A stretch of 64,000 bases of DNA, taken from NCBI GenBank assembly GCA_030704615.1, contig CM060731.1, positions 30,444,001 to 30,508,000 of the forward strand, written 5' to 3'. The stretch comes from Takakia lepidozioides. Taxonomy: Eukaryota > Streptophyta > Takakiopsida > Takakiales > Takakiaceae. Below are positions 10,237 to 22,329 of the stretch, piece by piece; the first letter of the stretch is position 1; each line of letters starts with the position of its first letter. Under the pieces are notes generated by a model. The model searched no databases and had not been told where the DNA came from. It worked only from the letters and a program-made list of their open reading frames with translations. The position numbers and the translations under genes are program-made.

Positions 10237-11816
10237 TTTGCTATAGTCATGGATTAGCTTCTCGGTAATCGATGCTTACAAACAGACATTCGGCTAAAAA
10301 GTATTGGCACTTGGGGCGTGGCTAGGATGGTTTTTCGATCTTACAACTACCTCTGCACTTTTGCGTGTAGGAACTGGATCCCCCCTTCACTGACTATGGT
10401 GTGTAATCCTCATGGTGTCATTCCGGGTTTTATTTTTTTCCCCATCTTGAAGTAAATCGCCAGGGTACTACTCCCTGTTCTTTAAAAATAAAAAATAAAA
10501 AATGTCGATATATTATACCGCATAAAGAATTTGAGGGTGATTTCTTTTGGGGGCTAATGGTTTGGTCAAAGAGACATTTGTGAGCTTGTATCCCAGGATG
10601 AAGTGTAGAGTTGGATGTTAGGGCATGACGTGCTAATAGTAATGTGAATATGTTTTAGTATGAACAAAGTTGTCACTATGTAGCAGCAAGTGGGTACATG
10701 CAATGGGATTTATTGCAGGTAGGTGACTTAGACCGTCAAATTTAGAAGACGTGTTGAAGAAGCCCTTGGTAAATGGTTCCAAGCTTGCCGAAGCATATTG
10801 TAGTTGAGTGCCCAAGGTTATAGCATATTTACTCAGTGAATTTACATCAAAAAATAAGTGCTTGCGAAAGAAGAGAGAGATGATGCCAACAGGAGTTAGA
10901 ACAAAATAAAGCTTCCTCCCCTTGTGAGTACAATATAAAGTGTTTGAGAAACACAATTTTGAAAATTGTTTTTATTGCAACCCTCATTTGAAGTTAAGTA
11001 ATTAGGTACGTGTGTGCGATACAAAATGTACACAGTAAATTTCACTGGATCGGCAATTTGTACATTTCTAGTTAACTAGCTTGGGATCCTAATCCAATCT
11101 TCATCTCAATTCGAATCTTGTTGTTTGTACATGGGTTGTACATGGCCGTTGATACATTCGTTACACAGGAAGACTGATCCCTAATCCTTTGTATGATTTG
11201 ATAAGTACATACATGGAGCACCGCACATGGGGAAGTGCTCTTATTTGGCCGGAATCTTCTCTCTAGCACCGACACAAAAAATTATATACATTCTGTAGGT
11301 CAAACCTAACCTAAGTTCGTCAATGTTGGAAAGGTCATTGGCGGTAATTCAAGCTTCTCCAGAATACAAAGGAGAGGAGTGTTATTTGCAATTGAACTGT
11401 ATTCCTTTGGGGGTTAGGCGCTCACACATGTTGATGCTGGGTCTCCAGGGGGGCCATCGTTCTCACCATCCGTGAGGAGAAACATGTCGGATTTCCACTG
11501 AATAAATGGGTATAGGAGCTGACACATCTTGCTAATATTGAGACTTCCACAATTAACATGAGTCTCTCGCCAATTTGTCCTCGATCCCCCATGGCGGGTC
11601 ATGTCTCCCTTTGGGAAAGAGAAGCAGAAGACATGAGGTGCTCACCCATCTTGCTGGAGTCTGCCATTTGGACGATAATCCCCGGGCACATGAAGTGTGG
11701 ATCATGTCTGCGCCGGGGAACAGAAGGTATCTTGAGATTTTCACTTGGCATGAGGTGCCTGAAGATGTGGCTGGCCTAGGAGGTGGGTTGGGCCATAGTT
11801 GGGCTATAGGAAGAAC
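10237..11816. other. No gene recognised
   Basis: AT-rich to neutral DNA with short frames on both strands. None shows domain motifs or plausible splice partners. The segment nearest 11816 is the 3' flank of the receptor kinase gene. Confidence 0.4.
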
Positions 11817-14800
11817 TTAGCGAGGAACATGGCGGAGGGGAGACCAGTTTACCCAGTGGCCCTGACTTTGAATATACCAAGGATCGCTAGCAAGAGAGTT
11901 TTCCAACATCCTCCATTCATGTTCGTTGAGGGATCCCGTGTTCAGTTTGTGGGTTGGGTTGATGGAAGAATCCTGTTTTGGTGGAGTACATGGAGACTTC
12001 ACACTTCGGAATTCTGCATCTCTTGGAGTTGTCACAACAGAATCTGATGAATCTATGCTGTCTTCTCCCAGTAACATGGAAAGTACTCGTGACATTGAGG
12101 GACGTCTTGAAGCTGATGCTTGCGTGCATAAGAGAGCAATAGTAATCATCCGAAGAACTTGTATTTCAGAAGTCTGTGGTATCCCCTTGAGTTTTGGATC
12201 AAGAACATCCATCACTTTTTCCTTCTCATACAGTTCCCATACCTGTAGATCATCACAGATACACAATTTCAGACCATGATCTTCGCCGACTTGTGAATTC
12301 CCAATTTAAATCCCTAAGTTGCATATGCATGTTTACATGTCAATTTATGAGGCTCGCATATATTGGAGGCCTAGCAAACGACATGCAGTCATCTTTCGTT
12401 ACATCTTACCTAATTATAGATCTGCGGAAGATCTGTGATTACCTGGTTTCACAGCTATCTACCATTTACCCAGTCAACAAATCAGACTGCTAGTATTATC
12501 GGAAGCTTACCCAATCCAAGAGAAACATCTCCTCCGCATCCAGATGAAGACTGATAGTTTTCCTTCCACTCACAAGCTCGAGTAACACAATTCCAAAACT
12601 GTAAACGTCTACCTTCTCTGTAAGTTTTCTGTTAACGGCATATTCTGGCGCCAAATACCCACTGCATGTACAAGTCCAAGGTATTAATCAGCCTATTTAT
12701 CAATTTGAATCAATGAGAGGACAATATGGAAAGGAACTAGGGTTGCATACATGTGCTATAAGAACATCTGGACAAACTGTGTCCAGATTTGTTGCGCAGC
12801 TACTTATAATTAGAAAATGCTGCAGGACATCGAGTGTATGTATGGTCGTATAAGATCCAGATCATGGTTAATTGTTACGATGAGTCTTTTCTATTTGGCG
12901 CTACTGTAACTCCGAGGTTGGCCCAAGTTGATCTCAAGATTGATATACTAGAGCTGAGTCCTGTGGTGGTCCGGAGGTAAATCAGAAAGAGGTGTCGATC
13001 CACCATACGGATGTGGAGCTCGATCTGCACATTAAGAAATAATGATAAAGCGGGAGGCTGGTGGGGAGGACTAGAAGTAGTTGATTTATCATGGACCTCT
13101 CTTTGAGATTACATCTATTATTTACTCCAGATAGTTCGATATTGTCAGCATAAATCTAGAATTCATTCATAGCATAGCTACATAATCGTCTCTTGCTGAT
13201 AACTATGGTGGGAGAGCAGCACTTGAACACTTACAAAGTTCCAGAGACGTGAGTTGCACTGATGTGGTTCATTTCATCGGGAAAGAGGCGTGCCAAACCG
13301 AAATCTGCAATCTTTGGATTGAGGTTTTTGTCGAGAAGGATGTTACTTGATTTGATGTCCCGATGTATGATCCTTGGCTGAGATTCTTCGTGGAGGTATA
13401 CAAGGCCACGTGCAATTCCAATGCTTATGCTTAGTCGCCTTGGCCAATCCAAAAGTAGTACATCGTCTTTTCCTCGGCCTGTTAATGACATTATCCATCC
13501 ATGCTGAATTAGGATCAAACTGCCTGACAACAACTATTGTAACATTGGACCCACTCCCGAACGTAAAAGTGGATCTTCTTTACCGCAGCGTGATCTCTCT
13601 CTCGTCGTTTCACACAACTCTCAATAGCGCAGCTTACATTCGAAAATTGACCTTATCACTAGATATCTCTCCGGAGGACTATTAAGGAGTACAACCACCT
13701 TTATCCGTCCGAAATTAAAACCTCCGCAAAGGTCGGTTCTAGACCTTCGGGTACATGTCAAATGAGTTCAACAAAAGTTATATATCCCTTTCAGTTTCAA
13801 GCACTAGTAGTGATCTTACCGAACAATGCCATTCCAAGATTGTTGTTCTCAACATACTCGTACACGAGAAGTCGTTGAGAACCTTGGAAGCAACAGCCTA
13901 TGAGTTTGACGAGGTTTCGGTGCTGTATTTTCGTGATCAGAATCACTTCATTGAGGAACGTAGTTATTCCTTCAGCTTGCGGCTCTCCAGTTGACAACTG
14001 TTTCACTGCCGTCCCACATGACAGCTGCTTCACTGCCACCTCCGTGCCATCCTTCAGTACTCCCTGTAAATTGTCACAAAACTTCAAATACGTTAATTTG
14101 TAGAGATGCCATAATATATGCTCCCCTCTGGCTCCCCTCTGGACACTAGATCAAAGTTGAAATTTGCACTGAGGTTTTAGTCTTTAGAGTGTTGTCACCT
14201 TATGAACAGCACCAAATCCACCTTCTCCAAGTTTGTTATTTGGATGGAAGTCTCGCGTAGCAATTCTAAGCTCATTATATGGAAACAGCCTGGGCTGCAC
14301 TTGTTGCCTTAAAAACTCTGCAGGCATGATGAAGAGTCCAGGAGAAGATTAATAAGCCAGTAATAAGCATCCGGTGAAACTCACAAACATGACTAGGTAC
14401 CGAATTTCACACGAAAAGTTTGCATCTTGCAAAGGCAGTAGTCTACAACCATGAGATCACAATCATTAAGTACGCAACTTTATGGTAATCTAATTCTCTT
14501 TTATCCTAGGTTTACTTGAACGACTTCTACTAACCTCCACAGAGTGGAGAGTGCGTAAGAAGATTGAATTTGACACTTAAACAAGCTTACACATATACAT
14601 AATACATCGATATAATGTTGTTATAGTAGTAGTCAAATCTGGTTTTGGACCAACAATTTCTCAAACGTACCATCTTTGATTAAGCGAAGTTGTAACTGTT
14701 TGTCACTTTTGCTCCGACTTTGCATCCAGTAGATAGCAAAGATGAATCCAAGTACATTTAATCCTCCAACGATTCCCAGTATTGCGCCCACACTCAGCGG

Positions 14801-17289
14801 TCCTACTGTCAAAGTACTCACATTCATGTCTCGAGGAAACTCACTTTCCAGGCTGATATTCAATTTGTTCCAAGACTCTGGCGACCTGCAGCATCCATGG
14901 TCAAACCCTCTTGGACTCAGTATCAATTCAATCGACGTAGTTAATGAACATCACCACAAGGCCTGCAGGCATAGTACGTAAGAACTGCAACCTCGCCAAA
15001 TATAGAGCGTATAACTTACAGATGGGTCAAATCAGCAAGAATACGACGTTGACTTGGCATAGAGACAGGTGATATCCATCCAGAAAGCGAATTGTTGGAA
15101 AGATCCAACTGTCGCAAGCAGCGCAAGTAGGCTAGAGATCGAGCTGGTATCATCCCGCTGAGTTTATTTCCGTTTAAATCCCTGTAAAGATTCAAGCCAT
15201 GTTTTGAGCTCCAGAGTGCGAAGTTAAATAGCCTGAGGCGACATCTAATCAATCTTTGAGACATTGACTCTATCATGCTGAATGCTTTATATAGTCGTGA
15301 GATTTTCTTCTGGACTCCTTGAGGCCTACACAGAAAAACTGATAAAACCAAGCAAGCATGAAAGGTGGCGACAACTGGCACTTACAATCGTTCTAAGCGG
15401 TGCAAGTCTTGCAGGCGCCTGGGCAGAGAACCGTTGAGTTCATTTCTAGAAAGCACCCTGCAAACACAACACCGGTTTAGATATTCATGTAGCGCCATTC
15501 GACGGTAAATCTTCTAACACTGGGAAAATTTACACGTCTACGATGTTCCTTCTAGTAAGGTACTCACGTCGACTGCTAGTCCTGACCGTTGACTCCTTAC
15601 TACCTCCCCCATTATCTGGCCTGTTTATTCACGAAGGGATGAGAACAGTGTACATAGGCTTTCTCCTATTCCACTTCCCTCTCAAGTGTTGTCTTCGAAA
15701 ACTTCTCCTCATTGATCTGTTTGCAAATATTCATACAAGAGAACTGTTCTTCCATCATTAAAGAGAACTTTTCGTTCGTGAGAATAGGTTCTACATCAAG
15801 CTACATAATCTAGAGGCCAAGAAAGCTCGATCCTAGCGAGGGGCAGAGTGCGTACATAGTCTTGAGTTCCGTGAGGTTGTTCAAGCCTACAAGCAGACCT
15901 CTCCTTGGAAGAGACACAGGAATAAGTCCAGAAAGCGAATTGTTCGAGAGATCCAAGTGTTGTAAATAGCGCAAGTAGCCCAGAGACCGAGGTATCCTGC
16001 CGTTGAGCTTATTTCCACTTAGGTCTCTGCTACAACAACCGAGATATCTTGTGAGACTCCGGAATCGATGCGTGTTACAGCAAGCCGACATATACTGCAA
16101 CTTTGGGATCTATTTTGACATTCAAAGGCAGCTTGCGCAGAACCACTTTCAGTCAGGCCCGTATTGCTGTACAATTCTCTGAAAGTGAAACGTCTACATG
16201 ACTACTAGAATATCTGCTGCAACAATTAGTTTGATGTGCAGAACCTAGTAAGTTCGAAAAGATTCGTCCAGAGTGGAGTAAGGAGCTGGACGTCCAGTAG
16301 TGGAGCTCCCTTTACTGATGAATGTATTACTATTTATAAAGCATTAATAAACCAGAACGTCAAATTATAGTTGTAAACGCTGGATATTGGTTAGGGATGC
16401 GAACGTACAAAGCTTGTAGGTATTTGAAGTCTCCGATAGCAGGTGGCAGAATCCCTACTATGCGCTTATTATGCAAGTCTCTGCGAGAAAAGGTAATGGA
16501 CATGATCATGATCAGTTCTCTAACACAATCTAACATACATAAATATTCAATCACTTCAAGACTGTCGGAAATGCCTTGACGTAAGTAGTTCCACCATGTA
16601 CCAAGTCAACTGGCAGTATCCATATGCTTCCATAAGGGAACGAACATGATCATGGAGGCGTATTGTACATGTCATTCCCGGAATCGACAAAGCTCGAATT
16701 AAAAGTTCTACAGAAGTCCAAATCTGTGAACTTACAATCCTATTACGGTCCAGTTTTTATTGTATACTTGGGACAATTTATCGTACACCAGCTGCTCGCT
16801 ACACGTTACACCATCCCAGCGGAATATGGGACTGCATGGATCTGAAGAATTCCCCCATCCAGGTAGCGCCTCTCTCAAACCAGGGTCGGTGTTCTCCCAC
16901 GCTGTATATAGGCTGTGCAGTGCAGCTCCTGCGCAGTACAATACATCCAGGTCAGTCGCTTCTACCTTCCACAGAATTGTGTCAAAATCTTCAGGTGGTC
17001 CGAGTTCATGAGCTCACAGCTACCTCCATGCCCACCACCCAGACCCGAGTCTTGATAAGAGATCTATTCACTCAATATTCTTTTCTGATGCTAATCGTCG
17101 AAGCAGGTTGTCTATTAAACAGCTAGTACAGCAATTACAAATGACATGTGAAACGGTGAAGAAATTATTACTATCAGATTCGACAGTTCGAGATGCACTG
17201 GCTTGCCCCCAGAAGTGCGTCATGTAGATCAACAAACCGAGGAATATCGTCCATTTATAAGACCCGGGCTTGCAGTCCATGGAAGCCAT
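11817..17289 (-). CDS. LRR receptor-like serine/threonine kinase, 12 exons
   Basis: Exons (minus): 17289-17172, 16928-16736, 16480-16409, 16026-15856, 15457-15386, 15181-15020, 14885-14671, 14317-14199, 14063-13820, 13478-13235, 12661-12511, 12242-11817. All junctions are GT-AG and in phase, giving 728 aa. Order: signal peptide (1-32), LRR N-terminal cap with SSDPC and WDGVTC, about six LRRs, one transmembrane helix (about 289-313), then a kinase with [25 protein letters not shown] and LAPEY. Two exons of exactly 72 nt each encode one LRR. It should sense an extracellular ligand at the plasma membrane and phosphorylate targets inside. The few LRRs suggest an LRR-VIII-like or small LRR-RLK, but the subfamily is not certain. 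Oddity: the beta-3 strand holds two AVKQLS copies. A possible extra LRR exon at 16178 does not keep the frame and was left out. Confidence 0.9.
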
Positions 17290-18279
17290 TCCAGAATTTC
17301 AGAACTGATATATGTACAAATTGGTGGAATAGAGGAGGTCGCTTATTTATCGATCAGTTAAATGACCTTGAATTTAGTAACCACCCGAGCAGAGATTGGT
17401 TGTCGACTCTGTATATATCAATATAATGACAGTCCGTGCCCTGCTTCTGTTCAAGACTAAAAATTCTGAAGGTCCTGTACTGCAAGGTCCGACTCCCCTC
17501 GCTAGCATCCGCGTTCCCAAAATGCAATTCCCATAAAACCTGGACATTAACAAACCTCCACCGCTTCTGCTCACAGAAGAACCTGGTGATCATCAGCTCC
17601 AATCCCATGTGAAAAGATGAAGGAACGAAGCATAACTGGACGCTCCTCCCACAGCCGAATATGAGATTTGTTCCAACCAACGGCCAGCCCCTGGTCACTG
17701 CGGAGTTGAGGACGATGGTTAGGCTCAAGGTTTTGACGGCCTGTTAGAAGCGACTGGGAATGTCTTATACTTGGCAGACACAAGACCTGTGACTTGATCC
17801 ACCACTTCCCTTGACCTGCGAACTCCAAATTAGCTGGCGTCAATGTCTCCAGAGCAACGATTCCATGCCTTTCGACACAAACTGCAATCCCCTCAATCTC
17901 GGTCACTGCTGCACACGCCATCTGTCTCTCGGGCTTTTAGGGCTGCAGGCCAGCACGACACACGCTCTGACTTTTAGGAGCCACGTCGATTCCAGACAAA
18001 CAATATATGTGCCCTTACCTAACTTGGGTTGGAGTCATGTCTCTCTGTCCCTCTCTTCATTGGGCCTGCCCTTCAAGAAAGAAAAATATGTCCCACGCCG
18101 ACAGATTCCAAATTATGCGGGGGACAGTATCTCCAATCCAAGACCTGTCTTTACACTTGACGCTTTGACCCTTGGGGGCGGGCCGGTAGTCTCAAACCTT
18201 GGAAAGTACTTTACCAATTATATAAAACCCAGCGCTCCCCAAGTAGGAATAATGTAAAAGCTTAATGTTCTAATAATTG
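17290..18279. promoter_or_regulatory. Upstream region of the receptor kinase gene
   Basis: No convincing gene. On the minus strand a TATATTGATATATA stretch lies about 120-140 bp before the kinase ATG (17405-17426) and could act as a TATA region. Minus-strand open frames at 17354-17921 resemble no family I know and are not supported by splice partners. Confidence 0.3.
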
Positions 18280-18288
18280 TTCTTTCGA
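18280..18288. other. Left target-site duplication of the MULE
   Basis: TTCTTTCGA here matches TTCTTTCGC at 35921-35929 in eight of nine positions. Each lies immediately outside the terminal inverted repeats. Nine bp is the usual duplication for Mutator-like elements. Confidence 0.75.
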
Positions 18289-18565
18289 GCCCGCGAATTT
18301 TCTACATCGTAATGACGCTGGCACCCTTGTCCCCCCACCGGGCCCCTCCCCAGGCCCAGGAGCACGTGTGGGCCCGCGCCACCCTCCACAGCCAAAATGG
18401 CAAAAGTTTGGGGCCAAATTGGCAAAACTCCCAAGCCATGGCGCCAACGGCCCGCCAACACCTGCCCCGCCCCCCCACCCCAGCCTACCCGCCCAAACCT
18501 ACACCCGAGGCTTGGGCCAGCTAGCCTCCCTGCGCAGTGTGTGAGTAGCTCGACGAGCTACTCAC
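18289..18565 (+). repeat. MULE left terminal inverted repeat
   Basis: The 277-bp TIR starts GCCCGCGAATTTTC, is GC-rich, and ends inside at a 25-bp palindrome GTGAGTAGCTCGACGAGCTAC (18541-18565, shown to 20). Its inverted partner is 35625-35920. Similarity is high but not perfect, with small indels. Confidence 0.85.
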
Positions 18566-18671
18566 TATTTTTTCTCTATGTCATTTTGGCTAGTGGCTAT
18601 GTCATTTTCTTAGTCTCTTGGCTCTAAGTCACTTTGCCGTGTATAGTTGGCTTTGTGTTAGCTGTTAGGGC

Positions 18672-20895
18672 TTGGAGAGTGCAAGATTAAGAAGAGTATT
18701 TGGCTTGCATGTTTTCTTTATGGCTAGATTGGAGGTACAAAACCCCGATAAATTAGTCTTCAGGGCTGAGGACTTAAAATGGACTCCACATACACGATGG
18801 GGAGGAGGGAATATGGCAACTTGTATGATTGCATATATTCCTATGAATCGAGTGGATGATTGCAAAGAAGGAGAGAATCAATATCGGCAAGCACCTACGA
18901 AATTCTATTTGATCAAGACACGAAAGCAAAAGCCGCCACAAAATGCAACAATTCAAAGTTAACATTACACACAAATGGTGTGTTTTCTTCTTCCATGTTA
19001 CTTCAAATTATCTCTATATGTTTAGTATGCAATCTTATTTACATTACATTGCATGTAATATCATCTACTACTTTGTTTTGTCACGTAATTAGTTGTGGAC
19101 AAAAAAATGGTGCTTTCCATAGAAGAAATGTATGTTGTTAGGAAAACTAGGGTTTCCCAAAACAAATCTTACGGAAAGAACTTCTTCAGATATAAAATCC
19201 ATTAGAACATTACATAACCCTTTGATATAAATGGTAGATTTTACTAGATGCATATTTGTCAAATTAAAATATAATTTTGTATAGAATACATATTGATGTG
19301 ATTGAAGTGTAATCTCCTCGTGCAATTTTGGATGAACACAAGCGGCATTGGCAAGAGAAAAACGAGGCAGAAGGTGCATCTACGAGAGACGATTTTCTAA
19401 AAATGTATGACATTCTAAACATTGCCAAATGAAAGGCATTTGAATCTTATAAACGTCATGGAGATCCAGCTCGAAGCATGCAAATGTGGGTGTTGGAACA
19501 TCCCGAAAAAGGTTTTTTTCTATCAACAACATGACGAATCATCGGGTTTACCTTTCACTCTCGGTATACAAACTCTATATCAGAAAAAAAGAATGTTGGA
19601 GTTGGGGCATGGAGGACTCGTTGCATGTGATGGTACATTTGGGACAAATGACCAAAAATTCCAGTTATTTACCCTCATGGTTTTCGACAAACATTTTAAT
19701 GGTGTGCCCCTTGCGTGGATAATAACGAGTCGAGGTGAAGCGGTGGATCTTGTGTACTGGATGACCGCATTACAAGGCCATATGACGGATGCAAATGCTC
19801 ATTGGTTGTTGTCATCATTCATCGTTGATGATGCAGATGCAGAGATCAACGCCATAAGGTATTTTCATGTACTACATATTACACTTCTTTGTATTATGCT
19901 ATTTCTTTATAAATGCTAGGATGGTTCTTCATATCAGTATGTCAGTTGTAGCATTTGCATTGACCCTTGGAGACAATTTTCAACACATCGCAGTTTCTTA
20001 GATTTGGACTAGACCTCACAGAAAGGTTGTTCCTATAGTGGACAACATGTGGGCTTAACCTCACAGAAGGTTGTTCCTGTCATGATGGATCTAGACTAAA
20101 CCTCACAGAAGGTTGTGCCTATAGTGGATAACATGTGAACTTACCCTTACAGAAGGTTGTTCCTGTCATGGGTTAGTTTCTAACATCTGGACTAAACCTC
20201 ACAGAAGGTTGTTGCAATCATGGGTCAATCATGTGGACTGAACCTGACAGAAGGTTGTTCCTGTCATGAGTGAATTTGTAACATATGGACTAAACCACAC
20301 ACAAGGTTGTTCCTGTCATGAGTCAATTTGTAGCATATGGACTGAAACCTCACGAAAGGTTGTGCCTGTCATTGCTCAATTTGTGACATGTGGGCCAAAC
20401 CGCACGGAAGGTTGTTCATGTCATTGGTAAGGTATATGGAGTTAACCACATGAAAGGTTGTGCATGTCATGGGTCATGTGGGATAAACCTTGCAGAAGGT
20501 TGTGCGTATCATGGATCAGTCTATACATCTAATCTAAACTTATGTACCAGTTTGTGTTACAATTTTATTTTGCAGAAGTGTGTGGGGTCCTGGTATGCCT
20601 ATTTTTCTTTGTCTATGGCATGTTCGAAAGTCTTGGAGGAAAAATGCAATTACCAAGATTACAGACGCGGAAACTCGAAGTGCGATATTGGAGGGCATTG
20701 GGAATATTATGTATATGGCATCAAAGCCCAGTGAGTCATCAAGAGACATTGAGGTTAGAGCCAAGGAGGCTATTAACAAATTATTTTCCAAATTTCCGTT
20801 AGAGAAGGAGTTTCGGAATTATTTTCGCAAGAAATGGTATCTCAAAACAGCAATGTGGGTGACAAGTGCAAGAAAAGTTCCACATGCAGGACAAC
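18672..20895 (+). pseudogene. MULE transposase, N-terminal and catalytic part
   Basis: Three exon-like pieces can be read. About 18708-18960 is an N-terminal part with QNPDKLVFRAEDLKW. About 19320-19858 is a catalytic part with ACDGTFGTND (first Asp), QLFTLMVFDKHFNGVPLAWI and FIVDDADAEINAI (second Asp). From about 20574 comes WGPGMPIFLCLWHVRKSW through MWVTSARKVPHAGQ. An intron from 19859 to 20573 joins AG|GTATTT to TTTGCAG|A in frame. Decay: a TGA inside the second exon (about 19431) and a one-base insertion in an A-run near 19505. The gene is cut at about 20895 where gypsy gag sequence starts on the other strand. The product is a DDE transposase acting in the nucleus. The rest lies at 25357-24960 (inverted) and 31172-31793. 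Confidence 0.8.
20005..20520 (+). repeat. Left array of (C)AGAAGGTTGTTCCTG motif
   Basis: About eleven copies of ACCTCACAGAAGGTTGTTCC with variations recur every 40-60 bp inside the transposase intron. Read on the other strand this is GGAACAACCTTCTGTGAGG, the same motif as in the right array (32090-33230). The two arrays therefore face each other across the element. Repeat-bearing subterminal regions often bind transposase, but that is inference. Confidence 0.75.
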
Positions 20896-22329
20896 TGCTG
20901 AAGCCGGTTGGCCATGCCTTGGTCAACGCCCTGACCTCCACGTCCTTGGCTATACTGTGCTTGCCCTCGTCCTGCACCTCGTGCCTGACCACCTCGTCCT
21001 CTCTGAGGTGCTCCACCTTGCCCTCGGCCACCATTATTCCCTTGGAACTGGTCTCGCCGCAACTCAGGGTGTAAGTCATAACACTGGGCATCTCCATGTC
21101 CATACTTGCACAATGCCCACACTGCAACTGTGCAAGCTATGCTTGTGCCGGCCCTTTGCCACTCTCTGGGCAATCTTTCTTGACATGGGGTCCTCCACAT
21201 GTCCAACATACCATCCCTGGTTGCTGTTGGCCTGCAAAAGAAGCTACTGACCTCTACACCTGAGGTCCCCTGTAAGCTCCATGGAATTTGGGTTGGGCAA
21301 CCTTGCCCCCCTGACCACGCTGTTGGGCAGTCCCTTGTGCGTGTTGGCTGGCAATTGCAGGCATGTCCTTGCCAAATCCAATGGTAACAACTTGCTCCTC
21401 CACCATCTTGAGCTCAATCCGCTCAGCCAGCAGAAACACATCTGCTAATGTGGGTTGGGCCGCTTGTAACAGGGTTGCATCCCGCACCCTTCTCCTGAGC
21501 TCCTTGTCCAAAATTCCATACCAGAACTGGACTGCTTGAGCTTCAGTAACCCCTTGGGTCACACTTATCAAGCGCCTCATACGAGTGTAGGCCTCTCGCA
21601 AGCTCTCACTGGATTTGTGCTGGAAGTCTTGCAAACTTCGCAGCTTCTCTATGCGTACGCCTTGGTAGTTCCTCCGCAACTCCTGGAAGAACTCCATCAC
21701 CGGGCTGAATGTGTTGTAGTCGTGGCAAGAGGAGTAGTAGCACCTTCTGCAGAAGTACCGGCAGTACTTGTTCCACTACTAGTGCTGGCAGTGGGAGATA
21801 TTGGTGTTGATGCAGCTAATGGTCGCGTCGTGCCTCGAGTAATGGAAACGTAGTCAGATGACCAATACATCATCCACTCCTCAATCTCTACTTCATGTCC
21901 TCGCCTAAACTCGTGGTAATCGTCCATAGGCGGGCCTTCCAAATGCTGGAACAGTCCCTTCCACGCCATGAATGGGGTGAACAGCTGTGGATTGTGTATC
22001 TGCTGCAAATCACACCAGCTGTCAAACTCCTGGATAAAGTCATCCAGCTCGATTGTGCCCACAACTCCAGAGTACCTACGAGGCCCCTTGGTAGCTCCAT
22101 ACATCTCCTCCATGTTGTCCCACAATAATGGCGAAGAAAACTGCACACATGTTGATGAAGCCTCCGGGTCTGTGTCAGACTCTACACTAGCTGAGGGTGG
22201 AGATGAAGGTGATCTGAACCGAATACCTCGTCTTGTGAACCCACTCTCACTGTTACTGCCTGTAGCCGTACTCCCCTCAAAACCCTTGGGTAACTCCGTG
22301 ATGACACTCACAACCCGCACCTCCCCCAC
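20896..22329 (-). pseudogene. Gypsy gag (capsid and zinc knuckles), copy 1
   Basis: ATG at 22329 opens a Ser/Thr/Pro-rich N-terminus, followed by a Retrotrans_gag capsid domain (MEFFQELRRNYQG, LREAYTRMRRLI, VQFWYGILDKELRRRV) after a frameshift near 21700. Then come two CCHC zinc knuckles, CWTCGGPHVKKDC (about 21210) and, frameshifted in this copy, an equivalent of CGHCGKYGHGEAQC (about 21115). A Gly/Gln/Arg-rich tail ends at 20896, where MULE transposase sequence begins. Gag would form the particle and bind the element RNA. No start codon alternative was better supported. Confidence 0.75.

Noticed and set aside
16107-16178. An extra LRR exon in the receptor kinase (acceptor TTTCACTTTCAG)
   Set aside because: No GT donor keeps the frame with the next exon, while skipping it gives a continuous frame.
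17354-17921. A gene upstream of the receptor kinase on the minus strand
   Set aside because: Two overlapping frames without motifs or splice partners; more likely 5' flank.
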